Translations under genes and position numbers: made by a program
Source of the DNA: Pedobacter kyonggii
GTDB taxonomy: Bacteria; Bacteroidota; Bacteroidia; Sphingobacteriales; Sphingobacteriaceae
Assembly (NCBI RefSeq): GCF_004310665.1
Contig: NZ_SIXF01000005.1
Coordinates: 186,001 to 250,000, forward strand
Reading direction: 5' to 3'
Length of the DNA: 64,000 bases
Shown: piece after piece, positions 8,839 through 18,300 of the stretch
Layout: each line of letters begins with the position of its first letter
Numbering within the stretch: position 1 is the stretch's first letter
The notes under the pieces: model-generated
The model's database searches: none
Told to the model about the DNA's origin: nothing
What the model saw: only the letters and a program-made list of their open reading frames with translations

Positions 8839-9714
8839 TTACCCTATCGGAACAACCTTTGGATGATGAATCACCAAGCTATGGTCTGTTAAATCATAAA
8901 CGTCGCCATCGCACATTACATGTACCACCATGTTTTTAATTGAAACAGGCTGGCCCATTTCTACATCGGTTAAATTGGTATCGGCCATATTGCGGCCATC
9001 TACTAAAATTACCATGCCAGAGCCGATGGCTTCCATCGTATGACCATCAGAGATGAAAAGCCCGGTATCCTCGCCGAGACCAATGCCTAAAATACCAGGA
9101 TTGCTGGCAGCTGCATATAACAAGCGGCCAATCCTTCCACGCTGAACAAAATGTGTATCAACAATAACATCATCAATAAAACCTAATCCACCGGTAATTT
9201 TAACCTCCCCTTTAAGTAAAGCATCTTTGCTGCTACCCTGATAAATCATGTTTTTAGAGCTTGCAGCAGCTCCAGCTGAAGTACCAGCAATTACTACGGG
9301 CTCATTTCTGTATTTTTCCAAAAGGATCTGATGGATTTTTGTTCCACCGAAAATTGAAGAAAGACGAAGCTGATCGCCACCGGTAAAAATAATTACCTCT
9401 GCTGCTTTGATACGTTCATAATTTTCATCAGAATTGGCCTCTTCACGATTGGTAATGTTAAGAACACCAACATTGTGTACGTCTAATTGTGCATAAGCCT
9501 TGATGTATTCTTCACCAACTTTTTCGGGCATTAATGATGCTGTGGTGATGATCTCGAAACGAGATTGAGTATCTCTTAATGATTCTGTAGTAATCCGTTT
9601 TAAAATTCCACGCTCAAAAAAATTCATATTCTCAGGCAGTCCAAATTGCGTTTCTGCGAAGCTACCTGTGTTTATTGCGCCACCAATGATGATGAGTTTA
9701 CCTTTCGGAACCAT
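8839..9714 (-). CDS. cphB: Cyanophycinase
   Basis: A serine exopeptidase of the S51 family that releases beta-aspartyl-arginine from cyanophycin. The nucleophile elbow GTSAGAA places S146 as the active serine; 'TGGDQLRLSS' and 'DTHFVQRGRIGRL' are the other conserved segments. The length (291) is as expected for the cytoplasmic form and no signal peptide is seen. It is divergent from cyanophycin synthetase across a 294-base spacer and is followed by the isoaspartyl peptidase, so synthesis and breakdown genes share one regulatory region. Assignment to cyanophycin is strongly supported by this context. Confidence 0.93.
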   Translation of the reverse strand: MVPKGKLIIIGGAINTGSFAETQFGLPENMNFFERGILKRITTESLRDTQSRFEIITTASLMPEKVGEEYIKAYAQLDVHNVGVLNITNREEANSDENYERIKAAEVIIFTGGDQLRLSSIFGGTKIHQILLEKYRNEPVVIAGTSAGAAASSKNMIYQGSSKDALLKGEVKITGGLGFIDDVIVDTHFVQRGRIGRLLYAAASNPGILGIGLGEDTGLFISDGHTMEAIGSGMVILVDGRNMADTNLTDVEMGQPVSIKNMVVHVMCDGDVYDLTDHSLVIHHPKVVPIG

Positions 9715-9745
9715 TCTTTGTGTATTATAATTGTATCAAAAAACC

Positions 9746-9753
9746 CAAATATA
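9746..9753 (-). promoter_or_regulatory. Putative Bacteroidota -7 element for cphB
   Basis: The minus strand reads TATATTTG here, an exact TAnnTTTG element, 32 bases before the cphB start. I do not see a clear TTTG -33 element at the usual distance. Confidence 0.4.
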
Positions 9754-10008
9754 TAGGCTTATGATAAAAAACACGACTTTTTTTGTCAAGAATATTCAAT
9801 TTATTAACAAACGTTAAAATATTATAACCTAAAATTAACAGGATTGTGCTTGAAAATAAAACAAATACACCTTAAAATTGATTTAGCTAAATGGAACGTC
9901 TAATTTCAAAATAAATGCATAATTTACCATCATCAATTTTATTCTAAAAATTGAGTTAAAAAGGCTGTCCCAAACGCTTGTTTAAATAAAAAACGAACAA
10001 AACATTAC

Positions 10009-12624
10009 ATGAAGATATCAAACATACAAGTATTAAGAGGGCCGAACATATGGTCAATTAGCCGAAAAAAATTGATCCAGATGCGTTTAGATTTGGAAGA
10101 TTTGGAGCAAAAACCAACCAACGTAATTGAAGGATTTAGCGAAAGGATTGAAAAACTCTTGCCAAGCATGTTTACACACCGGTGTTCTAAAGGTGTGGAA
10201 GGAGGCTTTTTTACACGTGTGAAAGAAGGGACCTGGATGGGGCATGTAATTGAACACATTGCTTTAGAAATCCAAACATTGGCCGGAATGGAAACTGGCT
10301 TTGGCAGAACTCGCCAAACCAAAACTGAAGGTATTTATAATGTGGTATTCAGTTATCTGGAAGAAAAGGTTGGTGTTTATGCTGCTGAAGCAGCAGTTAA
10401 AATTGCCGAAGCCCTGATTAATAACGAAGAGTACGATTTGGAGCACGACATCCGCAGGATGAAGGAAATACGTGAGCTGGAAGCTTTAGGGCCAAGTACA
10501 GGTTCTATTGTAGAGGAAGCCGTAAGTAGAAGTATTCCATGGATCAGATTAAATAAAAGTTCTTTGGTGCAATTGGGATACGGTAAAAATCAGGTACGTT
10601 TTAGAGCTACCATGACCGAAAAAACCAGTAGCATCGCTGTAGATATTGCCAGCAATAAGGAAGAGACAAAACGTTTGCTTACCGAAGCTGCCATTCCGGT
10701 AGCCTCCGGGGTAACGATTTCAAATCCTGATGACCTGGAAGCATCGGTTAAAAAAGTTGGATTTCCTTTAGTTTTTAAACCACTTGATGGCAACCATGGC
10801 AAAGGTGCGACCATTAACGTGAAAACGATGGAAGATGCTGTAGCAGCTTTCGAATACGCCAAAACCTACTCGAGAAAGGTTATTATAGAAAAATTTATTA
10901 CCGGTTTCGATTTTAGGGTACTGGTAATCGATCATAAAGTTATTGCTGCCGCACAACGCGATCCTGCACACGTTAGGGGCAATGGAATTCATACTATCCA
11001 AGAATTGATCGATAAGGAGAATGAAGATCCACGCCGTGGTTATGGTCACGAAAATGTGCTAACAGAAATTGCTGTCGACCGGGATACTTTGGATCTGCTG
11101 GCCAAAAAAGAATATACCTTAAAAACTATTCCAGAAAAGGGAGAAGTGGTTTATTTAAAATCTACTGCAAATTTAAGTACAGGCGGGACATCAATCGATG
11201 TAACTGACATTGTACATCCTCAAAATATTTTTATATGTGAAAGGATTTCGAGGGTAATCGGATTGGACATCTGCGGTATCGATATCATGGCGCAGGACCT
11301 TACTCAACCCTTAACCGAAAACGGAGGTGTGGTTTTGGAAGTTAATGCAGCACCAGGATTCAGGATGCACCTTGCGCCAAGTGAAGGTTTGCCTAGAAAC
11401 GTGGCTGCATCGGTTATTGATATGCTGTATCCGCAAGGGAAATTATCACAGATCCCGATTATTGCTGTAACTGGAACAAATGGAAAAACCACTACTACAC
11501 GGTTAATTGCCCACATCATCAGAAGTAATGGTAAACGTGTAGGTTTTACAACGAGTGACGGTGTATATGTGCACAACACGATGCTAATGAAGGGCGATAC
11601 CACTGGACCGGTAAGTGCTGAGTTCATTTTAAAAGATCCGACAGTTGAATTTGCTGTACTGGAAACCGCCCGTGGCGGAATTTTAAGGGCAGGACTGGGA
11701 TTTAATGCATGTGATATTGGCGTAGTAACCAATATCCAGGAAGATCACTTGGGTATTTCTGATATCCATAATCTTGACGATCTGACACGTGTCAAAGCGG
11801 TTGTGATCGGGGCAGTACGCCGTAAAGGTTGGGCAGTATTAAATGCCGATAATGGTTATTGCGTTCGCATTGGCAAAGATGCGCGCTGTAATGTTGCTTA
11901 TTTTAGCATGGATGAAAATAATCCGGTGATTAAAGAACATTGTAGAAAAGGTGGAATTGCCGCTATTTACGAAAACGGATACATTACCATTAAAACAGGC
12001 GACTGGAAATTAAGGGTAGATAAAGCCACGCATATTCCATTAACTTTTGGTGGTTCTGTGAATTTTATGATCCAGAATGTGCTTGCAGCAACGCTGGCAA
12101 CTTATTTATGGGGCTATAAACCTGAAGACATCCGTTTATCGCTAGAAACATTTATCCCTTCTGCAGCACATACGCCAGGCAGGATGAATATTTTCAGGTT
12201 CAAAGAATTTAAGGTGCTGGTCGATTTTGCACACAACCCTGATGGATTTAATGGCGTAAAAGGTTTCTTGCAAGGTGTAGAGGCTACCGAACATGTAGGT
12301 ATTATTTCGGCAACAGGCGATAGAAGAGACGAAGATATTATCGAAACTGCCCGCATTTCTGCTCAGATGTTTGATAAAATTTATATTTGTCAGGAGAAAT
12401 ATCTGCGTGGCAGACAACAACAAGAACTGGTTGATCTGCTGGTAAAAGGCATTAAGGAAGTTGATCCTAATAAAGAGATTATCATCAACAATAAAAGCAC
12501 CGAATGTTTACAGATCGCAATCGAAACTGCTAAAAAAGGCTCTTATTTAACGATTCTAAGTAACACGATCGACAATACGATCCAACGCGTTACGGAACAT
12601 TTAGATCGGGAATTAGAATCGTAA
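10009..12624 (+). CDS. cphA: Cyanophycin synthetase (CphA1 type)
   Basis: The 871-residue length and domain order are those of CphA1: an N-terminal domain, an ATP-grasp domain (about 160-475) that adds aspartate, and a Mur-ligase-like domain that adds arginine, with the P-loop GTNGKTT at 489-495. The N-terminal domain contains HVIEH (H79, E82, H83), an M16-peptidase-like HxxEH motif; from memory, this site in active CphA1 makes short primers from the polymer, so this enzyme may be primer-independent. It polymerises aspartate and arginine into the nitrogen store in the cytoplasm. The intact P-loop argues against the CphA2 type. Confidence 0.95.
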   Translation: MKISNIQVLRGPNIWSISRKKLIQMRLDLEDLEQKPTNVIEGFSERIEKLLPSMFTHRCSKGVEGGFFTRVKEGTWMGHVIEHIALEIQTLAGMETGFGRTRQTKTEGIYNVVFSYLEEKVGVYAAEAAVKIAEALINNEEYDLEHDIRRMKEIRELEALGPSTGSIVEEAVSRSIPWIRLNKSSLVQLGYGKNQVRFRATMTEKTSSIAVDIASNKEETKRLLTEAAIPVASGVTISNPDDLEASVKKVGFPLVFKPLDGNHGKGATINVKTMEDAVAAFEYAKTYSRKVIIEKFITGFDFRVLVIDHKVIAAAQRDPAHVRGNGIHTIQELIDKENEDPRRGYGHENVLTEIAVDRDTLDLLAKKEYTLKTIPEKGEVVYLKSTANLSTGGTSIDVTDIVHPQNIFICERISRVIGLDICGIDIMAQDLTQPLTENGGVVLEVNAAPGFRMHLAPSEGLPRNVAASVIDMLYPQGKLSQIPIIAVTGTNGKTTTTRLIAHIIRSNGKRVGFTTSDGVYVHNTMLMKGDTTGPVSAEFILKDPTVEFAVLETARGGILRAGLGFNACDIGVVTNIQEDHLGISDIHNLDDLTRVKAVVIGAVRRKGWAVLNADNGYCVRIGKDARCNVAYFSMDENNPVIKEHCRKGGIAAIYENGYITIKTGDWKLRVDKATHIPLTFGGSVNFMIQNVLAATLATYLWGYKPEDIRLSLETFIPSAAHTPGRMNIFRFKEFKVLVDFAHNPDGFNGVKGFLQGVEATEHVGIISATGDRRDEDIIETARISAQMFDKIYICQEKYLRGRQQQELVDLLVKGIKEVDPNKEIIINNKSTECLQIAIETAKKGSYLTILSNTIDNTIQRVTEHLDRELES

Positions 12625-12649
12625 GTAACTAATTTATTCTGCCACCGAT

Positions 12650-12774
12650 CGTCATTTCGAGCGGAATGAAATGAAGCCGAGAACCACGTAGTGCTCAGCG
12701 AAGCTAAAACTTTCTCGATACATCTCCCCCGTTCCGAGTTGCTCCATCCGATAGCTATCGGATCGAGATGACGA
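12650..12774. repeat. Dispersed REP/MITE-like repeat with inner palindrome
   Basis: Starts TCGTCATTTCGAGCGG and ends TCGAGATGACGA, i.e. complementary ends, and contains a perfect 18-base palindrome (12746-12763) centred on AGCT. It lies between the convergent cphA and DUF2383 genes. Related copies occur at 14368, 34040 and elsewhere. Confidence 0.65.
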
Positions 12775-12783
12775 AAATACTAT

Positions 12784-12823
12784 AAAAAAACCTCCTCCGA
12801 TAGTAAATCGAAGGAGGTTTTTC
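12784..12823. terminator. Bidirectional terminator between cphA and DUF2383
   Basis: A 15-base-pair stem with one G-U pair and a 7-base loop, flanked by As on the left and Ts on the right, located between the two convergent genes. Confidence 0.8.
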
Positions 12824-12843
12824 CGTTTTTATATATCGGTCAC

Positions 12844-13299
12844 TTATGCTTGAGCATCACGTAATCTTTTAATTTCATCATGCGATACTCTTAACGATGC
12901 TTTCTGGTCGGAGATTAAATCTCTTATATTTGAAGGAAGATCCTCTTCCTCTAATGCCATTTTATATGCATTTTGTGCTGCATCTTCTCCAAACTCACAA
13001 TTGTTTAAAACAGTTTTACGGTCGTGGCCGGTAAATAATGCTTTAACATCCATCCATGCCCTGTAAATTTTTCCTGAGTTTGTTGTTCCGGTTTCAATAT
13101 CCTCACCCAATGCAGCTACTTCTGCAGCCAAAGCCATTTTATATTTTTGACTTTCGGCAATCATATTTAAAAATAGCGTTTTTAGATCGGCATCTCCATC
13201 CTTTAATTCCTGACGTGCTTTTTCATAACCTTCAATACGATCGTTATTAATTTGAACCAGATCGTTTAATACCTCTGCTGTTGCTGTTGTCGTTTTCAT
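12844..13299 (-). CDS. PA2169/DUF2383 family four-helix-bundle protein
   Basis: A 151-residue, almost entirely helical and highly charged protein beginning with 'LNDLVQINNDRIEGYEKARQ', the pattern of the ferritin-like PA2169 (DUF2383) family. The tail '...SDQKASLRVSHDEIKRLRDAQ' is also typical. No signal peptide. Members are often stress-associated, but no biochemical role is firmly known to me. It appears monocistronic: a terminator lies just downstream and the next gene upstream (13404) is also on minus, ending 105 bases before its start. Confidence 0.85.
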   Translation of the reverse strand: MKTTTATAEVLNDLVQINNDRIEGYEKARQELKDGDADLKTLFLNMIAESQKYKMALAAEVAALGEDIETGTTNSGKIYRAWMDVKALFTGHDRKTVLNNCEFGEDAAQNAYKMALEEEDLPSNIRDLISDQKASLRVSHDEIKRLRDAQA

Positions 13300-13403
13300 G
13301 TTTTTTTATTTTTATAGTTTCGATGTATAAAAGCAACATGTTCAATTAAAAAAAGGTTTGTCATTTTTTTAATTGCTTACAACAGTGAGCTATATCAGCT
13401 TAA

Positions 13404-14321
13404 TTATTTCTTTGAAAAGTATTGTGTCAGCTTTTCTTTTACAAAGCGCCTAACACGGGTTACCATATTGCCTTTTCGTTTAATCAAAAAGCTTTTTATG
13501 GCTTTGTACGCGATGGGGTCTTCAGCTATTACGGTAGGAAACTCGACAATGGGTTTAGGGTTGATGATTACGTTATAGATATCGTTTATTCCTGAATGCA
13601 CACCAGTGCCATCATGGCCTATGTTGTTAACGAGTGATTGAGATGGGTTAAGTGTGATGCCTCCTTTTAAAAAGATAGAAGCATACCATCTAATTGCCCA
13701 ACTGTTATTTTTTCCTTTCTTAAACTCTAGCATCTGCTTCCAGAAATTCATTTTATTATCAATGGCGAATGCAGCTCTTTTCTTTTTGTCAAACTGTTTT
13801 ATAAGAACGTTAATATCCGGTTCGAAGTTTTTCCATGCCCTTCCCCATGTGGCCCAGCCCCAACTTGTGGCTGCCCTGTAGAAAAACGATTGCGAAAGGT
13901 TATCTGATTTTAAAGGATACATGTAAGCTCCAATATGCATTACTTTTTCCTCTTCGCGGTATTGGTTTAAAGCGTTGTTGAAATAGGCTAAAGTATGGGG
14001 GGAGGTAACCAGATCATCTTCAAAAACAATTACCTGATCGTATTCTGTTATTAATTGGGTTATACCTGCAATTACCGAATTGGCTAAGCCAGCATTGGTC
14101 TTACTTTCGATTACTTTAACCGATTTAAAACCATCTACTTTTTTGATGATTTTTCTTACGGCAGCAACTTTTTCTTTATCTAGGTCTGTTTTGGCGCCAT
14201 CAGAAAAGATATACAAATGGCTTTGCGCAGCCAGTTCATTTTGTTGCAGAAATTGTAATGTACGCTCGGTGTGTTGCGGACGGTTGTATACGAAAAGTGC
14301 TATTGGGGCAAGGTTTTGCAT
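13404..14321 (-). CDS. Glycosyltransferase family 2-like sugar transferase
   Basis: The N-terminus 'LAPIALFVYNRPQHTERTL' (residues 4-22) and the acidic metal/nucleotide-sugar motif VFEDDLV (E101, D102, D103) mark a GT-A-fold transferase of the kind used on surface glycans. I start it at 14321 (MQNLAP...), because the upstream ATG at 14372 lies inside a dispersed repeat. The length is then 305 residues and no membrane segments are seen. A partial, decayed copy of its first 60 residues lies at 19533-19700. The next gene upstream on this strand is a methyltransferase, 162 bases away across the repeat. Confidence 0.85.
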   Translation of the reverse strand: MQNLAPIALFVYNRPQHTERTLQFLQQNELAAQSHLYIFSDGAKTDLDKEKVAAVRKIIKKVDGFKSVKVIESKTNAGLANSVIAGITQLITEYDQVIVFEDDLVTSPHTLAYFNNALNQYREEEKVMHIGAYMYPLKSDNLSQSFFYRAATSWGWATWGRAWKNFEPDINVLIKQFDKKKRAAFAIDNKMNFWKQMLEFKKGKNNSWAIRWYASIFLKGGITLNPSQSLVNNIGHDGTGVHSGINDIYNVIINPKPIVEFPTVIAEDPIAYKAIKSFLIKRKGNMVTRVRRFVKEKLTQYFSKK

Positions 14322-14367
14322 TTTTGTTTTATCAATTAAGTTTATCAATAAACTGCTCAGTTTCTCC

Positions 14368-14469
14368 GTCATTTCGACTGGAGCAACGCGGAATGGAGAA
14401 ATCTTTTAAATTATGTTAAGAATCAAGCTATAAGATTTCTCGGCTTCGTTGCACTTCGCTCGAAATGAC
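14368..14469. repeat. Dispersed inverted repeat (MITE/REP-like hairpin)
   Basis: Left end GTCATTTCGACTGGAGCAAC and right end TTGCACTTCGCTCGAAATGAC are imperfect complements, and the inner words AGAAATCTT and AAGATTTCT pair too. The whole unit can therefore fold into one long hairpin between the methyltransferase and sugar-transferase genes. Confidence 0.7.
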
Positions 14470-14482
14470 GATCGCCCTACTC

Positions 14483-15244
14483 CTAAAATATATGTAGATT
14501 ATTGTCAGACTTTTTTGTTAACACCGTATAGGCATTGGCAAACTGTTCTTGCTTTTTCTTCCCAAACAAATTGCCCAAGTTTTTTTTAATCCGGTATTCC
14601 AGTTCGATTTTTAAGTTTTTAAAAAATGTTTTTGATGCTTTTCTATTGATAAACTCATTAAACTTTACCGTTTCTGGTGCAGTCATCGAAACTTTATCTT
14701 CCAGGATTTCTAAACCCTCACTCTGCAGCAAAAACCTCAAGGAAGTTGGAGTGTACATGTTAATGTGTCCATAATCCAAAAAATGTTTCATCCTTTGGTC
14801 TACACCAAAACGATAATCTTTAGGTACTTCAACTACAATATATTTTGCTACCCTTTTCAATTCACGGATCAGGATTCTTTCGTATTCTACGTGTTCTAAA
14901 ACGTGCGCAAGAATAATCAGATCAAATGCATCATCTTCATAAGGGATTTTATACCCATCAAAAGTTTGTGCTTCTTTTAAGCTGGCGAGGTTACGATCTT
15001 TTATAATATCGACACCACTCTGTGCAATTTCTAAAGCATAAAGTTCTGGTGCGAAATGCCATTCATTTAAAAAATGTAAAATACTGCCATCTCCGGCACC
15101 AACCTCAAGTACTTTTTTAGGTTTTAGTCCCTTGCAAACATCAACAATGTTTTGCGCTTTATATTTTGCACCGAGCATTCTCCATGCTACATCGCTATTG
15201 GTATAAAAATTATCGTAGGCCGTTTTTACTTCTTCGCTTAACAT
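14483..15244 (-). CDS. Class I SAM-dependent methyltransferase
   Basis: Motif I 'VLEVGAGDGSILHFL' and the later 'AFDLIILAHVLEHVEY' define a Methyltransf_11/23-type enzyme. I start at the ATG at 15244 (MLSEEVKTAYDNFY), giving 253 residues; the ATG at 15400 would add a hydrophobic leader translated from the end of the neighbouring gene region and is unlikely. A decayed copy of its first 46 or so codons lies at 19803-19940. It may modify a sugar or lipid together with the downstream transferase; the acceptor is unknown. Confidence 0.85.
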   Translation of the reverse strand: MLSEEVKTAYDNFYTNSDVAWRMLGAKYKAQNIVDVCKGLKPKKVLEVGAGDGSILHFLNEWHFAPELYALEIAQSGVDIIKDRNLASLKEAQTFDGYKIPYEDDAFDLIILAHVLEHVEYERILIRELKRVAKYIVVEVPKDYRFGVDQRMKHFLDYGHINMYTPTSLRFLLQSEGLEILEDKVSMTAPETVKFNEFINRKASKTFFKNLKIELEYRIKKNLGNLFGKKKQEQFANAYTVLTKKSDNNLHIF

Positions 15245-15317
15245 GCAGTTTGTATTGTTAATTGCGATAAAAATAGTTAAAATTAGTAAATACCGTGTTT
15301 TTTTGTACAATACAATA

Positions 15318-18300
15318 CTATCGTAAAACCGTAATGCTTCCATTATAAACGGAATTGTACTTATCTTTAAGTTCAATAACGTAGTAATACACGCCAACAA
15401 GCACTAGCTTACCTTTATTCGTTCCATCCCAAGCTGCCAAAGTACTAGTGTTTTGGTACATCAGCACCCCGTACCTGTTGTAAACTGATATTTTAGAACC
15501 AGGATAATTTAAAATGTTTCCAATGTTCCAGTTATCGTTAATGCCGTCGCCATTTGGTGAAAAGCTTTTCGGAATATCTATCGTGTTTAAAACAATTACC
15601 TCTATCGGAATTGATTTACTGCAATTAAGTCCATAATTAATTTTTAATGTGTAAGTGGTATTTTCTCTCGGACTGGCATCGGGGCTTAAGCTATACTGAT
15701 TTTTCAAACCAGTTTTGGGTAACCATTCGAAAGTATAGGGTTCGTTCCCTAAATCTGTAATTACATTTAAATTAACCACTTTACCGTAATCTATGGTGAG
15801 CTTGGCAGGGGCGGTTACAGAAATGTCACGGTATGAAATGATTTCCACTTCATCTTTAGTAGTTGTATTACAATTATTGTTTGCAATTTCCCACTGAAGA
15901 ACAACCTGTTGACCGGATGGAAGATTATTGATAACAGCATTAGGATTATTAATATTTGCAGCAGTAAATGGATTAAAATTTACGGGCGAAATAACAGACC
16001 AAGTGCCCACTTCGTTCTCACCAGGTTTATTTCCGCTTAAAACAATAAATGATTTTCCACATAAACTCAGATTTTCTCCAGCATCGGCAATGGTTGGCCG
16101 TGGATTCAAAGTAATTTTTAATACGTTACTTAGTGACACACAGGAATTACTATACGTTGTTCTTCTAAAATAACCTGTTTGTGTTAGGCTGTTCAATACA
16201 ATATCTTTCGCAGTTTCGCTACCGATAATACTCCAGTTTACCTCATCATTGCTCAATTCCCAGGCATAACTTAGGGTCATGCCAGCTGCCCCAATAGGAT
16301 CTGAACCCATAATGCTGAGCGGTCCTGTTGTATTGCCGCAATAATTTAAAGTTTCGGTACTAATGATGTTATTTCGCGTATGTGGAGAAGTGCTTATCTC
16401 ATATTTTGAGTCGAAATAGCTTGTGCCTCCTGTGGTAATCATCCTTCTGTAAAGCATAATGATAGGCGTGTTTTCAAAATGCTCAATGGTTTTTAAAGAA
16501 AAATCTGCATTGTTACCGTTCTGGATATTTACCCAGGTTCGCAAATCAAAAAATTGCCATTGGATAATTGGGCTGCTTCCAATAAAAGCCTCTCCTGTAA
16601 GCTGCACTGTTTCGCCTGAGCAAGTTGCAAGTTTAGTTGTTTTATCAATACCGATTCTAATATCTTTCTCAATAACACAGCTATTTCCATAGGTAATTTT
16701 GAGGTGGTAGACCGTTGTTTTATCAGGTTTCGACGTAGGCGTTAGTATATCAGGATGATCAAGACCGGTGCTTGGACTCCATGTAAATGTGTAGTTATTA
16801 ATAACAGGCGTTATTGTAGCAGGAATTTTTACCGATTGACCTTCGCTAATGGTTATATTACTGGGTAAAGTTAAAATGGCCTCACTGTAATTGTGGATGG
16901 TAATAGTAGATGACGAGGATGTTGAGCATACATCCTGGTTGATTGTCCATTTTAAAACCACATCAACATCACTTGGTATATTGGTAATCTGCAGGCTAGG
17001 ATTATGTTCATTAATAGCATTAAAAGGATGATAACTTGCTGGGCTTACCACCTGCCAGGTACCAGTTTCGTTCATGGCAACCGCATTTGCATTTAAGGTA
17101 ACCATATCGTTATTGCAAAGGGCAATATTATTGCCAGCAATTGAAGCTGTAACCTGTGGTTGAGCTTCTATTTTTAATGTATTGCTATAACTAATACAAC
17201 TTGCAGAGAAAGTAAGTCGTTTAAAATATTTGGTTTTGGCAATGCTAACCGAAAGGTCTATCCCTGTTGCGTTGTTTATATCCCGCCACGTTAACTCATC
17301 ATCACTTTCCTGCCATTTATAAACCGCTGTTTCATTTTCTGCACCTTGTGGAACTGTTCCGGTGATTAGCACATTGGATGCTCCACTACATAGTACATTT
17401 TGCGTTGTGCTGATTAAATTAGTAGTGGTTGCAGGGTGGATTATAATATTTATATTCGGTTCAATAAGTTCGGCATTTGCCGTAAACACCTTCCGTCTAA
17501 ACTGATAGGTTATATCCTGATTGGTAAAGTTGGTAAGCCCTTTCAGTTCATAATCGATACTCGCACTAGCGTTGGGTGCAGCTATCCAATTGCCTGTTGG
17601 ATCTTTAATCTGCCATAAGTAGGTGTATGATGGCCTGGTATTGGCCGCAACACCTACCAAAATCTGTGTAGCCCCTGAGCAAATTGTTATTTCGTTTGTT
17701 TCTTCTACCTGTACGGTAACCAACCAGGTATAATCCTGGCAGTTAGATGTAATGATATATTTCTGTGGCTGGGTAAAATTGTTTGCTACGCCAGATAATG
17801 GTGCAACAACGCCTATATCGGTTGTTAATATTGGTTTAAGTGCCGTAACATTGGTTCCGGCCCTTACCTTAATGGTTATCGTTTTATCCTGTGTGTTTAT
17901 TAATGCAGGTGCTGTTTGTTCTGCTAGCTCAAAAGAAACAATGTTTGCCTCACCGGTAAACTTAATCTGGTTATATTTTGAAATATAACCATCTGATGTC
18001 CCATTTTTTGCAGTAATCTTTAATTCGCATATTCCTGGATTAAAATCTACAGTACTACAAAATGAGCCGCCAAGCAAAACATTTTTTTTCGAATCGACTG
18101 CAATTTTATGCCCGAAGTTGCCCGAACAGCTACTGCCAAAATTAAATGCCCATACATATTTGCCCGTTCCTGTATATTTTCCAAAAAATGTATCCCTTAC
18201 ACCGTGGAAGGTTAATGTTTTATTGAAACTGACATCACCAAAAATCAGGGTTCCATCAAAGTAACCTCCAATGTATACGTTATCATCTACATCAGCGGTA

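Noticed and set aside
11304-11732. 142-codon minus-strand frame inside cphA
   Set aside because: Shadow of the ATP-grasp and P-loop region of cyanophycin synthetase.
14322-14372. Upstream start for the sugar transferase
   Set aside because: The ATG lies inside the end of a dispersed repeat and adds 17 residues foreign to the family.
15245-15400. Upstream start for the methyltransferase
   Set aside because: It would overlap the 3' end of the T9SS cargo gene and add a hydrophobic leader not seen in these methyltransferases.
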